Below, in pieces: positions 34,252-43,254 of a stretch of DNA of 49,514 bases. The notes below the pieces were generated by a model that saw only the letters and a list, made by a program, of their open reading frames with translations, searched no databases and was not told the origin of the DNA. The stretch lies in the NCBI GenBank assembly GCA_947624505.1, contig CANQKO010000007.1, forward strand, positions 1 to 49,514, written 5' to 3'. The position numbers and the translations under genes were made by a program. This DNA comes from an uncultured Bacilli bacterium (GTDB lineage Bacteria > Bacillota_I > Bacilli_A > RF39 > UBA660). Numbering within the stretch: position 1 is the first letter of the stretch; each line of letters starts with the position of its first letter.

Positions 34252-35448
34252 ATGGAAGTAGAAGTAATTAAATTTGACAATTTAGGAAGAGGACTAGGGT
34301 ATATAAATAATAAAATTATATTTATTCCTAAAAGTGTTCCTGGTGATATTTTAGAAATAGATATAGTTAAGGAAAAGAAAAACTATTTAGAAGGTAAAAT
34401 TAAAAAAATAATTAAACCCTCTAAATTAAGAAAAGAAGTATTATGTCCTTATTTTGCCTCTTGTGGGGGTTGTGATTTACTCAATATATCTTTAAGTGAA
34501 GAATTAGAATATAAAATACATAAAATCAACGCTATTTTAAAAAAGAATAATATTAATTATGAAGTAAAAGAAATCATTAAAAATAGCAATGATTATTATT
34601 ATCGTAATAAAATTACTTTAAAAGTTATTAATAAAAAAGTTGGCTATTATCAAAAGGAAACCCATCATTTATTAGAAATTAATAATTGTTTAGTGGCTCG
34701 TAAAAGTATTAATGAACTTATTAAAGAAATAGACAAGTTTAATATAATAAATGGTGAAGTAATTATTAGATGTAATAATAAAGATGAATTATTAATTATT
34801 ATTAATTCATCTGATACTTTAAATAATATTGAATATTTTGTAAGTAATTATAATATTGTTGGTATTGTTTTAAATGATAAATGTTTATATGGGGAAGATT
34901 ATTTTATCCATAGTGTTAATAACCATTTATTTAAGATAAGTTATAATGCCTTTTTTCAAGTAAATGATTATATAAGTAGTTATTTATTTAATTTAATTAA
35001 TGAATATACTAAAAATTCACAAAATGTTCTTGATTTATACTGTGGGGTTGGGGCTTTAACATTAAGTGTTAGTGATAATGTTTTAAGTGCTTTGGGAGTA
35101 GAAATTGTGGAAAATGCGATTAAAGATGCTAATTTTAATAAGGGATTAAATCAAAAGAAGAATGTTTCTTTTATATGTAGTGATACTAAAAATATTTTAA
35201 ATAAGATAAGTAAAACTTATGATACAGTTATTTTAGATCCGCCTAGAAGTGGGGTAGATGCAAAAGTTTTAAAGAAGATTATGGATGAAAATATTAATAA
35301 AATTATTTATGTATCTTGTGATCCCTTTACTTTAGTAAGAGATTTAAAAATATTAAATGATGTTTATGAAATAAAAGATTTTAAGCTTCTTGATATGTTT
35401 ACTTGGAGTGAACACGTGGAAAGTTTTTGTGTGTTAGAAAAAAGATAA
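34252..35448 (+). CDS. rlmCD: 23S rRNA (uracil-C5)-methyltransferase, RlmCD/RlmD/TrmA family
   Basis: SAM-dependent methyltransferase that makes 5-methyluridine in RNA. It has an N-terminal TRAM domain (about 1-55), then a four-cysteine Fe-S cluster set (CPYFASCGGC at about 64-73, and a Cys in INNCLVA near 145). The Rossmann domain shows LDLYCGVGALTL, DPPRSG, and the catalytic Cys in VSCDP, followed by a proton-acceptor Glu in the C-terminal HVES. The exact target (U747, U1939 or tRNA U54) cannot be told from sequence. ATG 34252 has no SD; TATAAT (34240-34245) ends 6 bases before it, so the message may be leaderless. Confidence 0.9.
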   Translation: MEVEVIKFDNLGRGLGYINNKIIFIPKSVPGDILEIDIVKEKKNYLEGKIKKIIKPSKLRKEVLCPYFASCGGCDLLNISLSEELEYKIHKINAILKKNNINYEVKEIIKNSNDYYYRNKITLKVINKKVGYYQKETHHLLEINNCLVARKSINELIKEIDKFNIINGEVIIRCNNKDELLIIINSSDTLNNIEYFVSNYNIVGIVLNDKCLYGEDYFIHSVNNHLFKISYNAFFQVNDYISSYLFNLINEYTKNSQNVLDLYCGVGALTLSVSDNVLSALGVEIVENAIKDANFNKGLNQKKNVSFICSDTKNILNKISKTYDTVILDPPRSGVDAKVLKKIMDENINKIIYVSCDPFTLVRDLKILNDVYEIKDFKLLDMFTWSEHVESFCVLEKR

Positions 35449-35534
35449 TATCTTGTTAAATATTGTCAAAAAATAAGAAAAGAAGTGTTGGTTATATTAT
35501 TTTTTTGTTACAATTATTACTAGGAGATGATTTT

Positions 35535-36290
35535 ATGTTTATTGGGGAAGAACCAATTCATATTAATGCGGAAAAAGGAAGTATTGCTCCCCTTGTATTA
35601 ATGCCAGGAGATCCTTTAAGAGCTAAATATATTGCAGAAAATTTTTTGGATGATGCCATTTATGAAGACTTTAGTATTGATAATAAAAATGTAGCTAATT
35701 TAAGAAATATGCTTGGCTATACTGGTTTTTATAAAGGGGTTAGAGTAACTGTTATGGCCTCAGGAATGGGTATGCCTAGTATGGGAATTTATGCTTTTGA
35801 ATTATTCCACTTTTTTGATGTTGAAAAAATAATTAGAATTGGTACTTGTGGGGTTGTGAAACCGACAATTAAAGTGCCAGAATTATTATTAGCAACTAGT
35901 GCTTATTCCGAATCTAATTTTGCTTATACTTTTGATGATTATAAAGGACATATTACTTATCCATCAAATACATTAAACGAAACCATTATCAAAACCTCTG
36001 AAGACTTAAATTATAAATTACACGTTGGTGATATTACAACAATGGATGTTTTTGGCCCATATATTGATTATGACCGGGTTTTAAATAGAATTCCTAAAGA
36101 ATTAGATATTATTGGGGAAGAAATGGAAGCTTTTGCTTTATTTCACATTGCTAAACATTTTAATGCTGAAGCATCTTGTATTTTGACGGCGGTTGATTCT
36201 AAATATAGTGATGTCGTTTTAAGTGGGGAAGAAAGAGAACGCAGTTTAAATGATATGATAACTTTAGCATTAGAGTCTATTATTAAATAA
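35535..36290 (+). CDS. deoD: Purine-nucleoside phosphorylase (DeoD type)
   Basis: Hexameric phosphorylase that cleaves purine (deoxy)ribonucleosides to base and (deoxy)ribose-1-phosphate for salvage. The N-terminal HINAEKG and LMPGDPLRAKYIAE, the IRIGTCG loop, EEMEAF (ribose-binding Glu) and a catalytic-region Asp in TAVDSKYSD match the DeoD family. 251 aa. SD AGGAGATGA precedes ATG 35535; longer in-frame starts lie upstream of the SD and are rejected. The gene precedes the dlt-like operon by 60 bases with a promoter between. Confidence 0.93.
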   Translation: MFIGEEPIHINAEKGSIAPLVLMPGDPLRAKYIAENFLDDAIYEDFSIDNKNVANLRNMLGYTGFYKGVRVTVMASGMGMPSMGIYAFELFHFFDVEKIIRIGTCGVVKPTIKVPELLLATSAYSESNFAYTFDDYKGHITYPSNTLNETIIKTSEDLNYKLHVGDITTMDVFGPYIDYDRVLNRIPKELDIIGEEMEAFALFHIAKHFNAEASCILTAVDSKYSDVVLSGEERERSLNDMITLALESIIK

Positions 36291-36313
36291 ATTATTATAT
36301 TTAGATAGATCTA

Positions 36314-36322
36314 TGATATAAT
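36314..36322 (+). promoter_or_regulatory. Extended -10 promoter of the dlt-like operon
   Basis: TGATATAAT (36314-36322) is followed by the SD GAGGTAG and the ATG at 36351. No convincing -35 was found. Confidence 0.5.
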
Positions 36323-36350
36323 ACTTGCTAGGTGAAGTATCGAGGTAGTT

Positions 36351-37844
36351 ATGATAAATGTAGTCGATTATTTAGAAAATAGTATTAATATTTATAAAAA
36401 TAAAATTGCTGTTATTGAAGAAGATAAAAAAATTACTTATGAATCTTTAGGATATTTAAGTAAATGTGTCGGTAGTTACATTGCTAAAAATCATTTTAAT
36501 GAGCCAATAATTGTTTTTATGGATAAAGGAATAGATACTTTAATTACTTTTTTAGGTACTGTTTATGCTGGGTGTTTTTATACCCTTATTAATCCTCTTT
36601 TACCAGAGGTAAGAATTAACCAAATAAAAGAGGTCATTAATTCAAAATTAGTTATTACTAATGAAGATTATTTTACCCTAGCTAGTAGTTATTTTAAAGA
36701 TTGTGAAGTTAAATTAATTAGTGATTTAAAAGAGGCAAAGATAAATGAAGATGTCTTACTTAATGCTTATCAAAATCATCTTGATGTTGATCCTTTATAT
36801 GTTAATTTTACCTCTGGTTCAACAGGGACACCTAAAGGAGTTGTAATATCCCATCGTTCCGTAATTGACTTTATCGATAATTTTACCAATATTTTTGCCT
36901 TTAAACAAAGTGATGTTATTGCCAATCAAGCACCCTTTGATTTTGATGTTTCGGTAAAAGATATTTATTCTTCCCTAAAGGTAGGAGCAACTTTAGTAAT
37001 TGTGCCCAAAAAATATTTTTCCAGTCCGGCTTCTTTACTTGATTATTTATGTGATAATAAAGTAACTACTTTAACCTGGGCCGTTTCGGCACTATGTTTA
37101 ATTACGACTTTTCACGGTCTTGATTATAAAGTACCTACGACCATTGAAAAGGTTTTGTTTAGTGGGGAAGTAATGCCAATTAAGCATTTAAAAATGTGGA
37201 TGGAAAAATTACCTCAAACAACTTTTGTTAATTTGTATGGCCCAACTGAAATAACTTGTAATTGTCTTTATTATGTGATTGATCGAAATAAAGAGTATGA
37301 TAGCATTCCTATTGGCCGTCCTTTTCCCAATGAGAGAGTTTTTTTGCTAAATGACAAGGGCAACATTATAAAAAGTAAAAGTACGATTGGCGAAGTTTGT
37401 GTAAGTGGAACTTGCGTTGGTCTTGGTTATTATAATAATGAAGAAGTAACTAAAAAGAATTTTGTTTTTAATAATAAAAATTATTTAGAACTTATTTATA
37501 AAACTGGTGATTTAGCTTATTTAGATGAAGATGATAATTATGTTTTTGTGGGAAGAAAAGATTTTCAAATTAAATATCAAGGCCACCGGATTGAATTAGA
37601 AGAAATCGATAAAGCAGTAATGAATATTGCGGGTGTTATTCGCTCTTGTACCATCTTTGATTCAGAAAAAGAAAGACTATATACTTTTTTTGTAGGAGAT
37701 TTAGATAAAGATATAATTACTTCAAATTTAAGAAAAGTATTACCAACTTATATGATCCCTTCAAAAATAATTAAAGTAGATGTAATGCCTTTAACAAAAA
37801 ATGGAAAAATAGACCGTTCAAAACTAAAAGAAGGGGTGAAGTAA
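36351..37844 (+). CDS. dltA: DltA-like amino-acid adenylation enzyme
   Basis: Activates an amino acid as the adenylate and loads it on the carrier protein encoded at 39007. Adenylation-domain motifs are complete: FTSGSTGTPKG (153-163), PFDFDVSVKD (195-204, with the Asp that binds the substrate amino group), NLYGPTE (294-300), TGDLAY, GRKDFQIKYQGHRIELEE and the catalytic Lys in NGKIDR near the end. Overall it is closest to D-alanine-carrier ligase DltA. In the loop VLFSGEVMP (268-276), Ser271 stands where B. subtilis and B. cereus DltA have Cys (FCGE), a residue reported to matter for D-alanine selection. With a decarboxylase gene next, the substrate may not be D-Ala. First gene of a five-gene operon; no dltX is seen upstream. 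Confidence 0.85.
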   Translation: MINVVDYLENSINIYKNKIAVIEEDKKITYESLGYLSKCVGSYIAKNHFNEPIIVFMDKGIDTLITFLGTVYAGCFYTLINPLLPEVRINQIKEVINSKLVITNEDYFTLASSYFKDCEVKLISDLKEAKINEDVLLNAYQNHLDVDPLYVNFTSGSTGTPKGVVISHRSVIDFIDNFTNIFAFKQSDVIANQAPFDFDVSVKDIYSSLKVGATLVIVPKKYFSSPASLLDYLCDNKVTTLTWAVSALCLITTFHGLDYKVPTTIEKVLFSGEVMPIKHLKMWMEKLPQTTFVNLYGPTEITCNCLYYVIDRNKEYDSIPIGRPFPNERVFLLNDKGNIIKSKSTIGEVCVSGTCVGLGYYNNEEVTKKNFVFNNKNYLELIYKTGDLAYLDEDDNYVFVGRKDFQIKYQGHRIELEEIDKAVMNIAGVIRSCTIFDSEKERLYTFFVGDLDKDIITSNLRKVLPTYMIPSKIIKVDVMPLTKNGKIDRSKLKEGVK

Positions 37845-37845
37845 A

Positions 37846-39000
37846 ATGGATGTCAAAAAAATTATAAATACATATGGAACACCTAGCTTTATTTTTGATA
37901 TAGATGCCTTAACTAAAAGAATTGCTTATTTAAAAAGTAAGTTATCATTTGATTTAGTTTATGCCGTTAAAGCCAATAGTTTTATTGTTAAAGACTTAAA
38001 AGATTTAGTTTTAAGATATGAAATTTGTTCACCTGGGGAATATGAGATATGTGAAAAACTAAGTATACCTGAGAGGATGATGGTTATCTCTGGTGTTTAT
38101 AAAGAAGAAACAGTAATCGAAGAAATGATTAAGAATAAAGATATTTTAAAATATACAGTTGAATCAATGAATCAATTTATTCTTCTTGATAAGTTAGCTA
38201 CTAAGTATCAGAAAAAAATTCATTTATTATTAAGATTAACTTCGAATAATCAATTTGGAATGACTAAAGAAGAAATTAAATATATTATAGAAAATCACAA
38301 AAGAGATTATTTAATAATTGATGGCCTAGAATATTTTTCCGGTACCCAAAAGCATAATCTTAATCTAATTAATAAAGAAATAGATAATATAAAGGAATTT
38401 ATTTTAGATATTGAAAATAATTTACATTTTCCGATTAATGAATTAGAATATGGACCGGGAGCACCCGTTTATTATTTTCAAGATAATGAGTTTTTAGAAG
38501 ATGAATTTCTAGATAATTTAAATAATAGTTTAAAAAAAATTAATAAAAAAGTCACTTTAGAAATTGGTCGTAGTATTGCTGCATCGTGTGGAACTTATTT
38601 AACTAAAGTAGTTGATTTAAAAACTAATAAAAGTGGTGATTTTGCTATATTAGATGGAGGTATTAATCATTTAGTTTATTATGGTCAGATGATGGCAATG
38701 AAAGTTCCTTATTTTGATTTAATAAGAGAAAAAGAAGAAAATGAAGATATTATCTATAATTTATGTGGATCTTTATGCACTATTAATGATATAATAGTTA
38801 AAAACTTAACATTAAAGAAGTTAAATATAGGTGATGTTTTTGCTTTTAAAAATGTGGGAGCATATTCCATCACGGAAGGTATTGCTTTATTCTTAAGTAG
38901 AGATTTACCGAAAGTTATATTATATAAAAATAATAAATGTTATTTAGTAAGAGATACATATAAAACAAGTAATTTAAATTTTCCAAATGTAGAGGAGTAG
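37846..39000 (+). CDS. PLP-dependent fold-III decarboxylase in the dlt-like operon
   Basis: Member of the diaminopimelate/ornithine decarboxylase superfamily. The PLP lysine is Lys42 in YAVKAN. EIGRSIAAS (239-247) corresponds to the phosphate-binding EPGRS. GSLCTINDI (308-316) supplies the catalytic Cys311 and substrate-binding Asp315. GAYS (338-341) gives the conserved Tyr340. The usual His-x-Gly-Ser motif that stacks on PLP reads YFSGTQ, so the substrate site differs from LysA. At 384 aa it is complete. ATG follows the dltA stop by one base. In butirosin synthesis, BtrK of this family decarboxylates a glutamyl group held on a carrier protein; a similar on-carrier role is an inference here. 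Confidence 0.82.
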   Translation: MDVKKIINTYGTPSFIFDIDALTKRIAYLKSKLSFDLVYAVKANSFIVKDLKDLVLRYEICSPGEYEICEKLSIPERMMVISGVYKEETVIEEMIKNKDILKYTVESMNQFILLDKLATKYQKKIHLLLRLTSNNQFGMTKEEIKYIIENHKRDYLIIDGLEYFSGTQKHNLNLINKEIDNIKEFILDIENNLHFPINELEYGPGAPVYYFQDNEFLEDEFLDNLNNSLKKINKKVTLEIGRSIAASCGTYLTKVVDLKTNKSGDFAILDGGINHLVYYGQMMAMKVPYFDLIREKEENEDIIYNLCGSLCTINDIIVKNLTLKKLNIGDVFAFKNVGAYSITEGIALFLSRDLPKVILYKNNKCYLVRDTYKTSNLNFPNVEE

Positions 39001-39006
39001 TGATTT

Positions 39007-39237
39007 ATGGAAAAGTTAATAAATATTTTAGAAGATTTACATCCGGGAGTTGATTATAATAATTGTGATAATTTAGTTGATGCAAGAATTCTTGATTCTT
39101 TAACTATTTTATCTTTAATTAGTGAAATAGAAGATAATTTTGATGTTACCATTCCTACAGTCGAAATAATTCCCGCTAATTTTAATTCAGCTCAAAAAAT
39201 ATATGAATTAATTGTGAGGTTACAAGAGGAAGAATAA
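39007..39237 (+). CDS. dltC: DltC-like carrier protein
   Basis: 76-residue acyl/aminoacyl carrier. The phosphopantetheine attachment is Ser31 in ILDSLTILSL, followed by the acidic helix EIEDNFDVTIP typical of DltC. It would accept the amino acid activated by the 36351 product. SD GAGGAG precedes its ATG. Its stop overlaps the MBOAT start (TAATG). Its small size and context support DltC over the fatty-acid ACP. Confidence 0.9.
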   Translation: MEKLINILEDLHPGVDYNNCDNLVDARILDSLTILSLISEIEDNFDVTIPTVEIIPANFNSAQKIYELIVRLQEEE

Positions 39238-40823
39238 TGTCTTATTTTAGTGTTATCTATTTTTTAGTATTTTTACCTATTGTTATTGTTATCTATAATA
39301 TATTACCTAAAAAAATAAGACCGATTATTCTTCTTATAGCTAGTGTATTTTTCTTCTTTACTTATAGTAAATGGTTAATAATCTTTTTACTTTTATCAAG
39401 TATATCTATTTATTTAGCTGGTTATTTTTTAAATAAATTAAATGTTGAAAAAAATAATATAAGTAAAGATTTATTAATAGAAGAAAAAAAGTTACTTAAA
39501 GAAAAATATAAAAGAAAGAAAAAGATTGTTTTAATAATAACTATTTTATTTAATACAGCCTTTTTATTTTATTTTAAATATTTAGGTTTCTTTAAAAATG
39601 TCTTAAATAATCTTCTTAGTTTATTTAAAATAAAGGGTAGTTTAAAAATAGTTAAACATTTAGCCCCGATTGGGATATCTTTTTATACTTTATCGGCAAT
39701 ATCATATATAGTAGATGTCTATAATGAAAAGTATGAATATGAAAGTAACCCTTTAAAATTAATATTATATTTATTATTTTTTCCAACTTTAGTTGAAGGA
39801 CCAATTACAAAATATAATGATGTTAAAGATGATTTATTTAAAGGAAGTAAAGTAACTTATCAAAGTTTTTGTTTTGGTTATCAAAGAATATTATTTGGCT
39901 TATTTAAAAAAATGGTTATTGCTGATCGTTTAAATATTTTTGTTAAAATGGTTTTTAACTATTATGCTAGTTTTCCAGGACCAATAGTTTTTCTAGGAGC
40001 TATTTTCTATACTATATTACTTTATATGGAATTTTCCGGAACAATGGATATTGTTATTGGTAGTGCCCAAATATTTGATATTAAGATTAAAGAAAACTTT
40101 CGCGAGCCTTTTTTCTCTAAAAATATTTCCGAGTTTTGGAGTAGATGGCATATTTCTTTAGGTAATTTTTTTAAAGATTATATTTTTTATCCTGTATCAT
40201 TATCTAAGGGGGTTAAAAAAATTACTAGTAAGATTAAAACGCACTTAGGAATAAAAGTATCATCTTTGGTAATGGGGGCAATTTCTTTATTTGCGGTTTG
40301 GTCTTTAAATGGTTTATGGCACGGTGCGGGGTATCAATACTTATTCTTTGGTTATTATCATTTTACTTTAATTCTTCTTGGTAATATCTTTGAACCCTTA
40401 ATAGTTAAATTATATAATAAATTAAAAATTAATAGAGATAGTAAAATTATAGTGTTTTTCCGGATTATTAAAACTTGTATCTTAATCTTTATTGGCGAAA
40501 TGTTCTTTAGAGCTAATAGCCTTAAAAGTGGATTACTTATGATGAAGGTAATTATTACTAATTTTACTTTTAAGGGATTTAAACATTTGGTATTAACGCT
40601 TGGTCTAGATATCAAAGATTATATTATTATTGGTCTTTCTTTAATCTTTATTTTAATTATAAGTATTTTAAAAGAAAAAAATATTGAAGTAAGAGAAAGT
40701 TTAAGTAAGAAAAATATTGTTTTAAGATGGTTATGCTACTATGCTTTAATTATAAGTATTATTGTTTTTGGAGCCTATGGAGAAGGGTATGCTCCAGTCG
40801 AACCAATCTATGCAGATTTTTAG
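39237..40823 (+). CDS. dltB: MBOAT O-acyltransferase, AlgI/DltB-like
   Basis: Polytopic membrane transferase that moves an acyl or aminoacyl group from carrier to an extracellular polymer. About ten to twelve hydrophobic segments, with the MBOAT signature WSRWHISLGNFFKDYIFYP and the catalytic His in LWHGAGYQYLFFG. At 528 aa it is longer than DltB (about 400). The N-terminus (SVIYFLVFLPIVIVIYNILP) resembles AlgI/PatA-type polysaccharide O-acyltransferases more than classic DltB. A basic cytosolic insertion (about 75-100) is present. The operon is therefore a mix of Dlt and AlgI-like parts. The symbol dltB marks functional position only. Confidence 0.85.
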   Translation: MSYFSVIYFLVFLPIVIVIYNILPKKIRPIILLIASVFFFFTYSKWLIIFLLLSSISIYLAGYFLNKLNVEKNNISKDLLIEEKKLLKEKYKRKKKIVLIITILFNTAFLFYFKYLGFFKNVLNNLLSLFKIKGSLKIVKHLAPIGISFYTLSAISYIVDVYNEKYEYESNPLKLILYLLFFPTLVEGPITKYNDVKDDLFKGSKVTYQSFCFGYQRILFGLFKKMVIADRLNIFVKMVFNYYASFPGPIVFLGAIFYTILLYMEFSGTMDIVIGSAQIFDIKIKENFREPFFSKNISEFWSRWHISLGNFFKDYIFYPVSLSKGVKKITSKIKTHLGIKVSSLVMGAISLFAVWSLNGLWHGAGYQYLFFGYYHFTLILLGNIFEPLIVKLYNKLKINRDSKIIVFFRIIKTCILIFIGEMFFRANSLKSGLLMMKVIITNFTFKGFKHLVLTLGLDIKDYIIIGLSLIFILIISILKEKNIEVRESLSKKNIVLRWLCYYALIISIIVFGAYGEGYAPVEPIYADF

Positions 40824-40832
40824 GGTGATAGA

Positions 40833-41774
40833 ATGAAGAATGTGTTAAAAAGTATTTTATTTATAGTTATATTATTTATTCTTATCTCAGGTATAACTTA
40901 TTTATTATTACCAAAAGAAAACTTAAAGAAATATGGTTTAATTAAAACTTCTACTTATGAAATATTAGGTGAAAAAGAAAATTCAATTGATGCCATTATA
41001 ATTGGTGATAGTTTAATTTATTCTGGAGTGTCTCCAATGGAGATATGGCATAATTTTGGTTATACAGTTTTTGATATGGCTAAAAGTGCTCAGTTAATCA
41101 ATGATTCTTATAAATATTTTGAAGTAGCTATTAAAAGTCAAAAACCTAAAATAATATTTTTTGAAAGTAATGTATTATATCGTGAGGCTAAAAATAAACC
41201 TTGGTTTTATGTTTGGCAAGAATTATATAAAACTTATTTTCCTATAATTAATTATCATAATAATTGGAAGAAATATTTATTTACTAATCTAAATGATTCA
41301 GTATATTATAGTAAATTAAATGCTTATAAAGGATTTAAATATATTAATAAAACCAAACCAGGGAAAAAATTAGATTATATGAAAGAAAGAGAAGAAATAA
41401 AAGTGCCTTTAGAAAACTTAAAATATTTTGATAAAATAGTTAAGTTATGTAATAGTAATGATGTTAAGTTAATTTTAATTAGTACTCCCAATATGAAAAG
41501 TTGGAATTATGGTAAATATTTGGGAACTAAAGAATTAGCTCATAATTATCAGTTAGAATATATTGATTTAAATATTAATAATCCTTTAAATATAGATTGG
41601 CAAACAGAATCAAGAGATGCTGGGAGTCATCTAAATTATAAGGGAGCATTAAAATTATCTAATTATTTAGGTGAATATTTAAAGAAAACTAATTTATTTG
41701 TTGATAAAAGAAATGATGATGATTATAATTCTTGGAATGAAGCATATGATTTATATATTGAATTATTAAAATAA
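40833..41774 (+). CDS. Membrane-anchored SGNH hydrolase-like protein (DltD/AlgX position)
   Basis: One N-terminal transmembrane helix (about 5-26), then an extracellular SGNH-fold domain. The nucleophile is Ser60 in IIIGDSLIYSG, and the C-terminal block DAGSHLNYKGA gives Asp262 and His266. At 313 aa it is shorter than DltD (about 400), and resembles accessory esterase/transferase proteins that work with MBOAT partners. It probably completes transfer of the group delivered by the MBOAT protein onto a wall polymer. Starts 9 bases after the MBOAT stop and ends in a bidirectional terminator. Confidence 0.82.
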   Translation: MKNVLKSILFIVILFILISGITYLLLPKENLKKYGLIKTSTYEILGEKENSIDAIIIGDSLIYSGVSPMEIWHNFGYTVFDMAKSAQLINDSYKYFEVAIKSQKPKIIFFESNVLYREAKNKPWFYVWQELYKTYFPIINYHNNWKKYLFTNLNDSVYYSKLNAYKGFKYINKTKPGKKLDYMKEREEIKVPLENLKYFDKIVKLCNSNDVKLILISTPNMKSWNYGKYLGTKELAHNYQLEYIDLNINNPLNIDWQTESRDAGSHLNYKGALKLSNYLGEYLKKTNLFVDKRNDDDYNSWNEAYDLYIELLK

Positions 41775-41806
41775 AAAAGTATTGGGATTTTTTCCTAATA
41801 CTTTTA
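41774..41806. terminator. Bidirectional terminator
   Basis: AAAAAGTATTGGGA (41774-41787) pairs with TCCTAATACTTTT (41793-41805), one G-U, over a T-rich loop. T tracts follow on both strands, serving the dlt-like operon and the convergent phosphohexomutase gene. Confidence 0.85.
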
Positions 41807-43159
41807 TTTATTATAAGCTTTAATTAAAGTATCAAATAATTTTACTAAGTTATCTAAATCTTTTTGATTTTTAGCTTCACACCTAAGGGTAATGTTAGGA
41901 CCTGTATTACTTGCTCTAACATAAGCCCACCCATTATTAAATATAACTTTTAAACCATCGATTTCCATATATTTAAAATCTTTTTCATCACAATATTTTT
42001 TAATATTATTAATAACCGTAAACTTTAATTTATCAGTTGATTTATATTTAGTTTCGGGAATATTACAATATTTAGGAACGCTAGCTATTAAAGCACTTAG
42101 TGATTGTTTAGTTTTACTTAATATTTCTATTAATCTTAATGCTGCATACATTGCACTTTCCGTACTATATAAGCGATCATTTATAGAAATATGTCCAACA
42201 CATTGAATACCAAAAGGAATATTTTCTCTTATTACTTTTTCTTGGGTATAACTTGAACCAGTCCTTGATATAACTGGTATACCTCCTAAACGAATAACTT
42301 CATCTTTAAAGTTATCAGAACATTTAGCATCATATAAGAATTTTTTATTTTTAACTTTATCAATAATATTTCTAACTATGATAACGCCATAATCTTCAAT
42401 AGCAACCATTTGACCTTTTTCATCAACAATGCCAATTCTATCACCATCTCCATCAAAAGAAATACCTAAGTCAGCTTTAACTTCTAAAACTTTTTCTTTT
42501 AACATTTGTAAGTTATCTATAATTGAAGGATCGGGATGATGATTAGGAAAATGACCATCAGAAATATCATTTATATAAGTAGTATCAATATTTAATTTGG
42601 AAAAAATATCTTTAACTACACAAGTAGTAGTACCATTGGCAGGATCTAGAACAACTTTTATTTTTCTTTTCCCTAATTTTATATTATTAATAACATAATT
42701 TATATAATCTTCTTTGATGTCTTTTTTTATAACTTTACCTTTGCCTTTTAAGAAAATGCTATTTTCAATATAAGTTTTTAAATCTTTAACCATTATCCCA
42801 CGGGCATTAGCATATTCATCAAAAGAAAATTTAAAACCATTTTCATCGCTTGGGTTATGACTTGCTGTTATCATTATGCCAAATAATTTATTTACATATC
42901 GAGCATAATAATGCATTGGGGTAGTAGTAAGTCCGTAATCATAGACATTAATCCCGGTTTCTAATAGTCCTTTTAATAAACTATCGTGTAACTTTTCACT
43001 TGATAAGCGATTATCATAAGAAATAACACAACTCTTTTGATTTAAAAATTCTTGTAAGTATGATCCATACCCTAAACCAATTTTATATGCTACATCTTCA
43101 TTAATCTCACTTGGTACTTTGCCTCTTATATCATATTCTCTAAAAATATTGTCTTTCAC
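41804..43159 (-). CDS. Phosphomannomutase/phosphoglucomutase family enzyme
   Basis: Alpha-D-phosphohexomutase that moves phosphate between C6 and C1 of hexoses for nucleotide-sugar synthesis. It has the active phosphoserine Ser100 in TASHNP, the metal loop DGDGDR (236-241), and the phosphate-binding RASNTGPNITLR near the C-terminus. The sugar-binding loop, usually GE(M/x)SGH, reads GIQCVGH (317-323): the conserved Glu that contacts sugar hydroxyls is Gln and the Ser is Val. That may change specificity. 451 aa. PMM and PGM activities cannot be separated by eye. Convergent with the surface-modification operon. Confidence 0.88.
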   Translation of the reverse strand: MKDNIFREYDIRGKVPSEINEDVAYKIGLGYGSYLQEFLNQKSCVISYDNRLSSEKLHDSLLKGLLETGINVYDYGLTTTPMHYYARYVNKLFGIMITASHNPSDENGFKFSFDEYANARGIMVKDLKTYIENSIFLKGKGKVIKKDIKEDYINYVINNIKLGKRKIKVVLDPANGTTTCVVKDIFSKLNIDTTYINDISDGHFPNHHPDPSIIDNLQMLKEKVLEVKADLGISFDGDGDRIGIVDEKGQMVAIEDYGVIIVRNIIDKVKNKKFLYDAKCSDNFKDEVIRLGGIPVISRTGSSYTQEKVIRENIPFGIQCVGHISINDRLYSTESAMYAALRLIEILSKTKQSLSALIASVPKYCNIPETKYKSTDKLKFTVINNIKKYCDEKDFKYMEIDGLKVIFNNGWAYVRASNTGPNITLRCEAKNQKDLDNLVKLFDTLIKAYNK

Positions 43160-43254
43160 TTTTATCCCTTCTTTATTCTAGATTAATTTTATCATAACTA
43201 TCTAAAAAATGATAGATAATATTTTATTTAACATATAGTATAGTGGAGGAATTT

